Shown: positions 7,128 through 14,232 of the stretch, one piece after another | Layout of the letters: each line of letters starts with the position of its first letter | Numbering within the stretch: the first letter of the stretch is position 1 | Notes under the pieces: generated by a model | What the model saw: the letters and a program-made list of their open reading frames with translations, nothing else | The model's database searches: none | Told to the model about the DNA's origin: nothing | Assembly: GCF_900105515.1 (NCBI RefSeq) | Contig: NZ_FNSY01000001.1 | Location: 248,001-312,000 of the forward strand | Length of the DNA: 64,000 nt | Source: Streptomyces sp. 2131.1 | GTDB taxonomy: Bacteria > Actinomycetota > Actinomycetes > Streptomycetales > Streptomycetaceae | Direction: 5' to 3' | Program-made: the position numbers and the translations under genes

Positions 7128-7997
7128 TCAGTCGTCGAAGCCGGTGGAGCGGCTGACCTTCTCCCAGGCGAGCACCTCGGTACGGGCCGCGTCCAGCGCG
7201 CCCAGCACGGCGTCGGTCGCGTCGTCGCCGAGGGGCAGGCGCAGCGGGGTGTCGTCGGCGGCCAGCGCGGTCAGGATGGCCGCCGCGGCCCTGTCCGGGT
7301 CGCCCTCCTGCTTACCGTCCGAGTCGGGCAGGCCGGCACGGACCGGGCCGACGCTGTCCGCGTAGGCGTCCAGCGGTGCGGACTGCCGCAGGGCGCCGCC
7401 GGCGAACCCGGTGCGGAAGGAGCCGGGTTCGACGATGAGGACCTTGATGCCGTGCGGGGCCACCTCGGCGGCCAGCGCCTCGGACAGGCCCTCCAGGGCG
7501 AACTTCGTCGCCGAGTAGCCGCCGACGCCGGGGAAGGTGAAGCGGCCACCCATACTGCTCATCTGGACCACGGCGCCGGAGCCGTTGCGGCGCATGTGCG
7601 GAAGCACGGCCCGCACCAGCGCCGCGGGGCCGAAGAAGTGCAGGTCCATGAGGTCGCGCAGCTCGCGGTCGCTGGTCTCCTCGACCGCGCCGACGAGCCC
7701 CATGCCGGCGTTGTTCACGACCACGTCGATCCGTCCGTACCAGAGCACGGCATCCGCCACGACGTCCGCGATACGGGCGGTGTCGGTGACGTCCAGCCGG
7801 ACGGCGACGGCGCGGTCGGGGTGCGCGGAGACGAGGTCGTCCAGCGCCTCCGGGCGGCGCGCGGTGGCGACGACGGTGTCTCCGGCGGCGAGGGCGGCAG
7901 CGGCGATGGAGCGGCCGAAGCCCGAGGAGGCGCCGGTGATCAGCCAGACGCGGCCCGGGGCGTTGTCGCGGGAGGGGGTGGCGGGTGCGGCGTTCAT
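7128..7997 (-). CDS. Short-chain dehydrogenase/reductase (SDR)
   Basis: An NAD(P)-dependent oxidoreductase of 289 aa in the classical SDR fold. Visible: nucleotide-binding TGASSGFG near residue 20, ATARRPE, the NNAG motif, QMSSMGG with the catalytic Ser, and YSATK with the catalytic Tyr and Lys. Substrate unknown. ATG 7997 is chosen because GGAGT precedes it at the right distance; the longer frame to 8057 would run into the LysR-type dyad. It is divergent from a LysR regulator, the usual sign that the regulator controls it. Confidence 0.88.
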   Translation of the reverse strand: MNAAPATPSRDNAPGRVWLITGASSGFGRSIAAAALAAGDTVVATARRPEALDDLVSAHPDRAVAVRLDVTDTARIADVVADAVLWYGRIDVVVNNAGMGLVGAVEETSDRELRDLMDLHFFGPAALVRAVLPHMRRNGSGAVVQMSSMGGRFTFPGVGGYSATKFALEGLSEALAAEVAPHGIKVLIVEPGSFRTGFAGGALRQSAPLDAYADSVGPVRAGLPDSDGKQEGDPDRAAAAILTALAADDTPLRLPLGDDATDAVLGALDAARTEVLAWEKVSRSTGFDD

Positions 7998-8052
7998 GTC
8001 CAACTCCGTTTTTTCGTCGGCACGTTGCGGTGATTCATTTATGTCATCCGCC

Positions 8053-8076
8053 TCCATGAACGGTCCAAGACATGGA
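8053..8076. promoter_or_regulatory. Putative LysR-type operator between SDR and LysR genes
   Basis: TCCATG (8053-8058) and CATGGA (8071-8076) form a dyad with a 12-nt spacer in the 115-bp divergent promoter. TATGAT at 8101-8106 fits the -10 of the LysR gene and would place its transcription start at the ATG. Confidence 0.5.
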
Positions 8077-8112
8077 TTCTCGGGAGCGATAAAGACGGCT
8101 TATGATCGCGCC

Positions 8113-8997
8113 ATGGAACTGCGCCAGCTGCACTACCTCACGGTGATGGCCGAGGAGGAGAACCTGGGCCGGGCCGCCCGTCGGCTGTTCGTCAGTCAGC
8201 CTGCTCTCTCGTACGCGCTCAAGGCCCTGGAGTCCGAACTCGGTGTGAAGCTCTTCGACCGCCATGCCGGCGGGGTGTCGGCCACCCCGGCGGGACGCGA
8301 TGTGATCGCCGAGGCGCTGCTCACGGTGCGCCAGGCCGAGCGGGTCACGGCGGCGGCCGAACGGCACACCCGGGGCGAGACCGGGGTGCTGCGGGTGGGG
8401 TTCGAGGCGAGCGGGGCGGGTGAACTGACCACCCGGGCACGGGCGGAGTTCGCGCGCCGTCACCCGGCGGTACGCGTGGCGCCCAAGCGGTACGACTGGG
8501 GCCAGGAGGCCGACGCCCTGCGCGACGGCCTGGCCGACGTGGCGTTCGTCTGGCTGCCCAATGACCTGACGGGGCTGACGTACGAGCCGGTGCACACCGA
8601 GTCCCGCGTCGTCGGCCTGCCCACCGGGCATCCGCTGGCGTCCCGCTCCGGCGTCTCCGTGCTCGAGGTCAAGGACGAGCCCCTGCTCTGGACGCGGCGG
8701 GCGCCGCGGCAATGGGTGGACTGGTGGGCCGTCAACCCGCGCCCCGACGGGTCGGCCCCGGTCTGGGGGCCGACCAACGACAACGTCGAGGAGATGCTTG
8801 AGCAGGTGGCGCAGAGGTCCGCGATTTGCTTCGCGCCCGAGAGCATGGCCCGCTACTACGCGCGCCCCGACCTGTCCTGGGTGCCGCTCACCGACGTCGA
8901 ACCGCTGCGCGTGGTCCTGGCCTGGGCGGACGGCGCCGACTCGGCTCTGGTACGGGGCTTCGCCCGCGTGGTGCGCGAACTCGCCTCGGAGGAGTAA
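8113..8997 (+). CDS. LysR family transcriptional regulator
   Basis: A 294-aa LysR-type regulator: N-terminal winged HTH (MELRQLHYLTVMAEEENLG, then AARRLFVSQPALSYALKALE, residues 1-60), a linker helix, and a periplasmic-binding-like effector domain starting near residue 90 (LRVGFEASG). Length is typical. The ATG at 8113 lies 7 nt after a TATGAT box with no Shine-Dalgarno, so the mRNA is probably leaderless. It is divergent from the SDR gene, its likely target, and ends 3 bp from the convergent radical SAM gene. Confidence 0.88.
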   Translation: MELRQLHYLTVMAEEENLGRAARRLFVSQPALSYALKALESELGVKLFDRHAGGVSATPAGRDVIAEALLTVRQAERVTAAAERHTRGETGVLRVGFEASGAGELTTRARAEFARRHPAVRVAPKRYDWGQEADALRDGLADVAFVWLPNDLTGLTYEPVHTESRVVGLPTGHPLASRSGVSVLEVKDEPLLWTRRAPRQWVDWWAVNPRPDGSAPVWGPTNDNVEEMLEQVAQRSAICFAPESMARYYARPDLSWVPLTDVEPLRVVLAWADGADSALVRGFARVVRELASEE

Positions 8998-9000
8998 TGC

Positions 9001-10368
9001 TCACCCGGCCTCGGGAGCGCGCTCCGGGGCGGCCGGCAGGCTGTCCATGAAGGAACTCACGGAGAACACGGCGTTGCCGGCGCCGGGCGGGCCGTAGCCC
9101 GGGGGCGAGCTGAGCCCGAACTCCTCCATCGTCGCGCGGTACGACTCCAGCAGCCGGATGTGGTACTCCAGCGGCGCCCCGTCCGGGTTGGTCCTGCCGA
9201 GCGGGGTCGTCGGCTCGGGGCACCACGTGGTGAAGCGCGGGGTGATGCCGTGGGACATGAAGAAGCGCAGGCCCTCGGTGGTCGAGTCGATGGCCTCCTT
9301 GACCGTGGTGAAGCCGAACGGCTCGGCCATCTCCACACCGGCCACGAAGTTGGGGATCACGTTTCGGGCACCGAACACGTCGGCGGAGTCCAGGATGCGG
9401 CGGTGCCACTCGTCCCGGCCGACGTAGCGTTCCTTGCCGGGGCAGTACAGCTCGAACAGCCGGCGGTCCCACACCTCGTAGTTGGGGTGGTAGATCTGCA
9501 CCCCGTAGTCGTGGAAGCGCTGGACGTCGTCCTTGGGCAGGGCCTGGGCGACGACCTTGCCGATCCAGCGGCCCGGGAAGCGGTCCTCGATGGCCTTGGC
9601 GTACTGGCCATAGAAGTCCGCCTCGTCCCGACCGCCGATGTGCGAGGTGATGGCGCCACCGGTCAGCGTGTACGCGGTAGAGGTCTTCGCCGTGTCGTAC
9701 CGGTCGATGATCTCCAGCGCCTCCAGCACCTCCTCGACGGGCTTCACCCCGGTGTACGGGCGGCCCGCCGCCTTGTGCTGGCGCCAGTTGTGGTTGATGT
9801 CGCAGTACTGGCACTCCTCCTTCGCGCCGAAGTACTGGCAGACGCGGAAGACGGTGAGGTAGACGAGGTAGCCCCACTGGATGGTCGGGGCGACCTCCAT
9901 CACGGACTTCCCGTTGGCCAGGGTATGCCGGTAGTAGTCCGGCATGGGCGGCAGTCCCACGTCGGAGATCCGCCGGCCGTCGAGGTAGAGCCCGAGCATC
10001 CCGTCCGCGTCCGCCGCGACGCGGTACGGGGACGCGGGGTTGACGCGCACCGAGACGACGGTGCGGCGCAGCCCGTACGGACCGCCGGTGAGCACGATCT
10101 CCTCCGGCGGACGGCGCAGCGCGGCCGCTCCCAGCTCGGGCAGGGTGCCGTGGTCGAAGGAGAAGATGAAGTACGACTTCGGCTTGACGTCGCCGTCCTC
10201 GTTGTCGCTGAGTGCCGAATCGTCGAACGCCAGGCCGCCGCGCAGCAGGTCCTCCTTGATGACGGCCTCGCGCGGCACGTGCGGGAACTGCTCCATCAGC
10301 CGTTCGATGAGCCGGGTGCGGTCCGCGGCGCCGGACTCGGTGCGGCTGGGGTCGGTACGGCTTGGCAT
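9001..10368 (-). CDS. Radical SAM enzyme with CX8CX2C cluster motif
   Basis: A 455-aa protein whose 4Fe-4S/SAM motif is visible as Cys177, Cys186 and Cys189 (CQYFGAKEECQYC), that is CX8CX2C rather than the canonical CX3CX2C. The cluster loop is followed by DINHNW, a TGG near residue 236 (TLTGGAI, the usual SAM-binding GGE position) and a TIM-barrel-like C-terminus. The first 170 residues form a separate domain before the cluster motif, unlike minimal radical SAM enzymes. I cannot name the reaction. It stands alone: LysR is convergent and SRPBCC divergent. ATG 10368 has a GGAG just upstream on the minus strand. Confidence 0.8.
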   Translation of the reverse strand: MPSRTDPSRTESGAADRTRLIERLMEQFPHVPREAVIKEDLLRGGLAFDDSALSDNEDGDVKPKSYFIFSFDHGTLPELGAAALRRPPEEIVLTGGPYGLRRTVVSVRVNPASPYRVAADADGMLGLYLDGRRISDVGLPPMPDYYRHTLANGKSVMEVAPTIQWGYLVYLTVFRVCQYFGAKEECQYCDINHNWRQHKAAGRPYTGVKPVEEVLEALEIIDRYDTAKTSTAYTLTGGAITSHIGGRDEADFYGQYAKAIEDRFPGRWIGKVVAQALPKDDVQRFHDYGVQIYHPNYEVWDRRLFELYCPGKERYVGRDEWHRRILDSADVFGARNVIPNFVAGVEMAEPFGFTTVKEAIDSTTEGLRFFMSHGITPRFTTWCPEPTTPLGRTNPDGAPLEYHIRLLESYRATMEEFGLSSPPGYGPPGAGNAVFSVSSFMDSLPAAPERAPEAG

Positions 10369-10490
10369 GTGCGGGCTCCTCGGTCGGTCGTCGGCGTGTT
10401 CCGGATGCGACGTCTGTGCAACGAATCACGGCCGCGGAGCGTTCTCGTCCCCGCTGCCGGATATGTCACTCCCCGCTTCCGGATCCTATG

Positions 10491-10500
10491 TGACCGGTCA
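10491..10500. promoter_or_regulatory. TGACCGGTCA palindrome, possible operator
   Basis: A perfect 10-bp palindrome in the 220-bp region between the radical SAM and SRPBCC genes, of the type bound by TetR-like repressors (CTATGTGACCGGTCAGTAAG). No cognate regulator is encoded next to it. Confidence 0.35.
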
Positions 10501-10588
10501 GTAAGGTGTGGGGGCGGGAGCCCGTCGGCCGTGCGGTCGGCCCGACGCCCGGTGGTGACCGCAGCCGGCCGCGGAACGGAAGTGCCCC

Positions 10589-11095
10589 ATGCCCCGCACC
10601 ATGTCCGTGTCGGACAGCATCGTCGTGCTCGCCGGTCCGACCCATGTGTACGACCGGGTGAGCGACCCGACGGGGATGGGCCGCTGGAGCCCGGAGAACC
10701 TGGGCGCGCGGGTGCGCGGTGAACGCCGGGAGGCGTACGTCGGGATGGTCTTCGACGGCCGCAACAAGCGCGGGCCCGTGAGCTGGACGACCCGGTGCAC
10801 GGTGACGGCGGCCGACCCGGGCCGGGTCTTCGCGTTCCGGGTCCACGCGATCGGTGCGCGGCGGCCTTTGCTGCGCGGGCCCATCGCCACGTGGGAGTAC
10901 CGCTTCGAGGAGGTGGAGGGCGGCACCCGGGTGACGGAGATCTGGACCGACGACCGCCGCGCCTGGCCGGACTTCGTCGCGAACGCCTTCGACCGGGTGG
11001 CCACCAGGGGGCACACCTTCGCCGTGTTCCAGCGCCGCAACATCCGCACCACACTGGAGCGCCTCAAGGCCGCGCTGGAGGCCCCGGGCGCCTGA
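10589..11095 (+). CDS. SRPBCC (START-like) family protein
   Basis: A 168-aa single-domain protein of the polyketide cyclase/START-like helix-grip fold, which forms a hydrophobic ligand pocket. Marks are the N-terminal SDSIVVLAGPTHVYDRVSDPTGMGRWSPE segment, the central beta-sheet WTTRCTVTAADPGRVFAF, and the long C-terminal helix ending NIRTTLERLKAAL. Ligand unknown. The ATG at 10589 has GGAAG about 8 nt upstream; a second ATG at 10601 is possible. It ends 4 bp from the convergent pentapeptide-repeat gene. Confidence 0.8.
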   Translation: MPRTMSVSDSIVVLAGPTHVYDRVSDPTGMGRWSPENLGARVRGERREAYVGMVFDGRNKRGPVSWTTRCTVTAADPGRVFAFRVHAIGARRPLLRGPIATWEYRFEEVEGGTRVTEIWTDDRRAWPDFVANAFDRVATRGHTFAVFQRRNIRTTLERLKAALEAPGA

Positions 11096-11099
11096 CGGG

Positions 11100-11963
11100 T
11101 CAGCCGGCCCAGTGCGCGGGGCGGCTCAGCGCCGCGGGAAGCCGGGTGGCGCCGCTCCCCTTGGCGGCGTTCACCTGCGCCTGCGTCAGGAAGAGCGCCC
11201 CGGTCAGGTCGGCGCCCGACAGGTCGGCGTCCCGGAAGTCCGCCCCGATGAGGTCGGCCAGACGCAGGTCGGCGCCGCTGAGGTCCGCCGCGATCAGGTA
11301 GGCACCGCGGAGGTCGGCGCCCCGGAGGTCCGCCTTCCTGAGCCGGGCCCCCATGAGGTCGCCGCCCCGGTGGCTCCGCTTCTTGCGCCCCGGGGCCGTG
11401 GCGCGGACGAGTTCGCTCGCGCGTCCGAGCAGCACGGCGACCTCGCCCCGGTGCGCCGCCACGTCCAGGCCGACCAGGGCGGAGGCGTCGAGGCGCGTCA
11501 GGGCCTCGGTCGCGTCGAGGGTCTTCCGTATCTCGCCGCGCAGCGGGCGGGCCGGGTCCAGGGTGGCCGCCTCCGTGAGATACCAGAGCAGTTCGTGGAG
11601 CTGCCGGACGACCGGGAAGACCTGGAACATCTCCTGCGCGGTCTCGGGGGCGCCGCGCCAGTCCCGGCGGCCGTAGATCTCGACCGACACCTTCTGGCCG
11701 GCCCCGAAGCAGTCGTAGACGGTACAGCCGGGGAATCCCTCGGTGCGCAGTCGGGAGTGGATGCCGCAGCGGAAGTCGTCCCGGAGGTTGCGGCAGGGCG
11801 TGCCCGCCGCCTTGTTCACGGCGAAGTCGGCGGAGCGCGTCAGGGTGAGCGCCACACAGCACAGGGCGAAGCAGTTGCCGCAGTCGGCACGCAGAGCGGC
11901 GCGGTCGTCTCCGTCCCCGGTCGTCGGACGGCCGGTGCCGGAGGCTCGGTGGTGGTCGGGCAC
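11100..11963 (-). CDS. Pentapeptide-repeat protein with cysteine-rich N-terminal domain
   Basis: A 287-aa protein in two parts. The N-terminal half holds many cysteines (DCGNCFALCC, PCRNLRDDFRCG, GCTVYDCFG), possibly a metal or Fe-S site. The C-terminal part, about residues 205-265, is a run of A(D/N)LxG-type pentapeptides (ADLRGADLRGAYLIAADLSG...), which build a right-handed quadrilateral beta-helix; the DNA shows the matching tandem repeats at about 11190-11360. GTG 11963 is chosen because AAGGA lies about 9 nt upstream and the frame beyond is unconserved in character. Function unknown; some pentapeptide proteins mimic DNA and protect gyrase, but nothing here proves that. Confidence 0.8.
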   Translation of the reverse strand: MPDHHRASGTGRPTTGDGDDRAALRADCGNCFALCCVALTLTRSADFAVNKAAGTPCRNLRDDFRCGIHSRLRTEGFPGCTVYDCFGAGQKVSVEIYGRRDWRGAPETAQEMFQVFPVVRQLHELLWYLTEAATLDPARPLRGEIRKTLDATEALTRLDASALVGLDVAAHRGEVAVLLGRASELVRATAPGRKKRSHRGGDLMGARLRKADLRGADLRGAYLIAADLSGADLRLADLIGADFRDADLSGADLTGALFLTQAQVNAAKGSGATRLPAALSRPAHWAG

Positions 11964-12098
11964 GGTGACTGGATCCTTCGCGGCGCGGTGTTCGTGAGCA
12001 GCACCGGAGCCTATCGGCTTCCGGTGCGCCCCCGTTGTCGGTAGGGCGGCGCACACTGGCAGCAGTGCGGTACGGGGAACGGGACGAAGGGGTTGCGC

Positions 12099-12590
12099 AT
12101 GCGTGCCGAGGAGGAGAGCGGGTTCGAACCGGCCACCGGGGACGGCCCGTCAGACCCGGGGCAGGCGCGGGAGCGTGCCGCTTCGGTCCGGTCGGCGTTC
12201 GCCGGGCTGCTCCAGATCAGGCGCCTGGCGAATGGTGGCCGGGCCGACCCGGAGTCCGTGCCCGCGCCCTGGGAACTGCACCGTCCGGTGCGGGCCGTGG
12301 CGCTGGCGCTGGAGGCGGCGGCGCTGCCCGCCTCGGCCGTCGGCCCGTCAGGGGAGCGCACGGCGAAGGGGTACCGGGTGGCGACGGGGTCCTCGGCGGG
12401 CACGGTACTGGTCGAGTGGACGGGCCCGCCCGGCAGTGGGGCGGCGTACGAGGAGGAGGGCGGGCTGAACCGGTGCGCGGCGGCGCTGCGGGAGTTGGGC
12501 TGGACGGCGCTGCTCTACCGGGGCCCGCGGGGCCGCCGGTTCCTGGAGGTCGAGCCGTCGGCGGATGCGCGTCGGCCGGACGGCCGATAG
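12099..12590 (+). CDS. Hypothetical protein
   Basis: A 163-aa protein with no domain I recognise. It has an acidic, polar N-terminus, a helical middle (RSAFAGLLQIRRL) and a likely beta-rich C-terminal half (KGYRVATG...GTVLVEWTG...ALLYRGPRGRRFLEV). ATG 12099 is preferred over TTG 12093 because GAAGGGG lies at a good distance. Codon use matches its neighbours. Confidence 0.65.
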   Translation: MRAEEESGFEPATGDGPSDPGQARERAASVRSAFAGLLQIRRLANGGRADPESVPAPWELHRPVRAVALALEAAALPASAVGPSGERTAKGYRVATGSSAGTVLVEWTGPPGSGAAYEEEGGLNRCAAALRELGWTALLYRGPRGRRFLEVEPSADARRPDGR

Positions 12591-12679
12591 TCGCCGTGCC
12601 GCGAGGCTCACCGACGGCCGCTGTCGGACCCATGAGGGATGCTGGTGGGTCCCAACACCTCTGACCTGGAGATGCTGAG

Positions 12680-12907
12680 ATGCGCAAGGACGAACTCGAC
12701 GCGGCGCAGGCGTATGTCCGTTTACTGGAGGCGACCCGCGCGGCCCTCTCCGACCCCGACGACGGCCCACTGTATCTGCCGTTGCTCACCTCCCCGATGG
12801 AGGAGGCCGACGGGGCGCTCCGGCGCGCGGGGCTCTCGGGCAACGAGACGCGGTTCTTCGAACTGGTCAGTTCGCTGCGGCCGAGTCTGACGGGCAGCGG
12901 CCACTGA
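12680..12907 (+). CDS. Small hypothetical protein with a TTA leucine codon
   Basis: A 75-aa helical, acidic protein starting MRKDELDAAQAYVRLLEAT, with GGAGA before the ATG. Codon 15 (12722-12724) is TTA, the only TTA codon I noticed in the genes of this window. In Streptomyces, TTA is read only by the bldA tRNA, which becomes abundant late in growth, so expression is probably delayed. It lies 89 bp after the preceding gene on the same strand. No domain recognised. Confidence 0.65.
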   Translation: MRKDELDAAQAYVRLLEATRAALSDPDDGPLYLPLLTSPMEEADGALRRAGLSGNETRFFELVSSLRPSLTGSGH

Positions 12908-12952
12908 GGCGTTGAGCGCGACGGCCCCGACGCCTCGGTGGCCGCCCGGGTC

Positions 12953-14023
12953 TCAGCCGGCCTCGGGGAGCGGTGCCAGGCCGAGTTCGCGGTCGCCGAG
13001 CGCCGCGAAGTGCCGGGCCACGTCCTCGTCGGTCACCTGCGAGAGTTCCGCCGGGTTCCAGTGCGGGTCGCGGTCCTTGTCCACGATCTGCGCCCGTACG
13101 CCTTCCACCAGGTCCGGTCCGGCGAAGGCGGCGGTGGAGACCCGGTACTCCTGGTCGAGGACGGCTTCGAGGCTGCCGAGGCGGCGCGCCCGGCGCACGG
13201 ATTCCAGGGTCACCTTGAGCGAGGTGGGCGCCTTGGCCAGGATGGTCGCCCCGGCCTGCTTGGCGGCGGGGTCCTCGTGGCCGGTGAGGCGGTCGACGAT
13301 CTCCTCGACGGTGTCCGCCGCGTAGCAGGAGTCGATCCAGTCGCGGTGGGCGGCGAGCACACCGCCGGGCGCGCGGCGTGCGTGCCGCTCGACGGTCGCG
13401 TCGACGGCCTCGGAGGTAGCGCACTCGGCCAGGGCGGCGACGAGCGCGGCGAGTCCGTCGGCGGGCACGAAGTGGTCGGCCAGTCCGCAGAGCAGCGCGT
13501 CGGCCGCGCCGACCGGCTCACCGGTGAGCGCGAGATGCGTGCCGAGTTCGCCGGGCGCGGCCGAGAGCAGATACGTTCCGCCGACGTCCGGGACGAACCC
13601 GATGCCGGTCTCCGGCATGGCGATGCGGGAGCGCTCCGTGACGATCCGGACGGAGCCGTGGGCGGAGACCCCGACGCCGCCGCCCATGACGATGCCGTCC
13701 ATCAGCGCGACGTACGGCTTGGAGAAGCGGGCGATCCGCGCGTTGAGCAGGTACTCGTCCCGCCAGAAGTCCAGGGAGGTGCTGCCTCCGGCAAGGGCGT
13801 CGTCGCGGACCGCGCGGATGTCGCCGCCCGCGCACAGGCCGCGTTCCCCCGCGCCGGTGAGCAGTACGGCGACGACGGCATCGTCGTTCTCGGCCGCGTC
13901 GAGCGCGTCGGCCAGGAGCCGCACCATGGCGTGGTTCAGCGCGTTCAGGGCGCGGGGCCGGTTGAGGGTGAGGTGGCGGACGCGTCCTTCGGTGTGCGGC
14001 AGGACGGGGTCCTCGTGGTTCAT
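12953..14023 (-). CDS. Enoyl-CoA hydratase/isomerase family, 3-hydroxyisobutyryl-CoA hydrolase-like
   Basis: A 356-aa crotonase-fold enzyme. The length and the motif RIAMPETGIGFVPDVGGTYLLS match the 3-hydroxyisobutyryl-CoA hydrolase branch (valine breakdown: releases 3-hydroxyisobutyrate from its CoA ester) rather than plain enoyl-CoA hydratases of about 260 aa. Also visible are LNRPRALNALNHAMV, the oxyanion-hole segment GLCAGGDIRA and GIVMGGGVGVSAHG. The C-terminal extension ending RDPHWNPAEL is typical of that branch. ATG 14023 has GGAG at the right distance. Divergent from the SpoIIE-type regulator. Confidence 0.85.
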   Translation of the reverse strand: MNHEDPVLPHTEGRVRHLTLNRPRALNALNHAMVRLLADALDAAENDDAVVAVLLTGAGERGLCAGGDIRAVRDDALAGGSTSLDFWRDEYLLNARIARFSKPYVALMDGIVMGGGVGVSAHGSVRIVTERSRIAMPETGIGFVPDVGGTYLLSAAPGELGTHLALTGEPVGAADALLCGLADHFVPADGLAALVAALAECATSEAVDATVERHARRAPGGVLAAHRDWIDSCYAADTVEEIVDRLTGHEDPAAKQAGATILAKAPTSLKVTLESVRRARRLGSLEAVLDQEYRVSTAAFAGPDLVEGVRAQIVDKDRDPHWNPAELSQVTDEDVARHFAALGDRELGLAPLPEAG

Positions 14024-14232
14024 GCGTGCGCTCCGGTCAGCCCTGGTGCCGTACCGTCCGCCGGTAGGGGGACGATCTTCCGCTGCCATTGTGCGTGGCG
14101 TCCCGTGCGGGCGGGACCAGGGGGTGGCGGCGCTCGGTGCGGGTCGGTTTGCGCTGTGGCAGGCGTGCCGGACCGGCCGGACAATTGAGCCACGCCGTAC
14201 GGCGGACCCGCCGGACGACACTCGGAGCTGGA

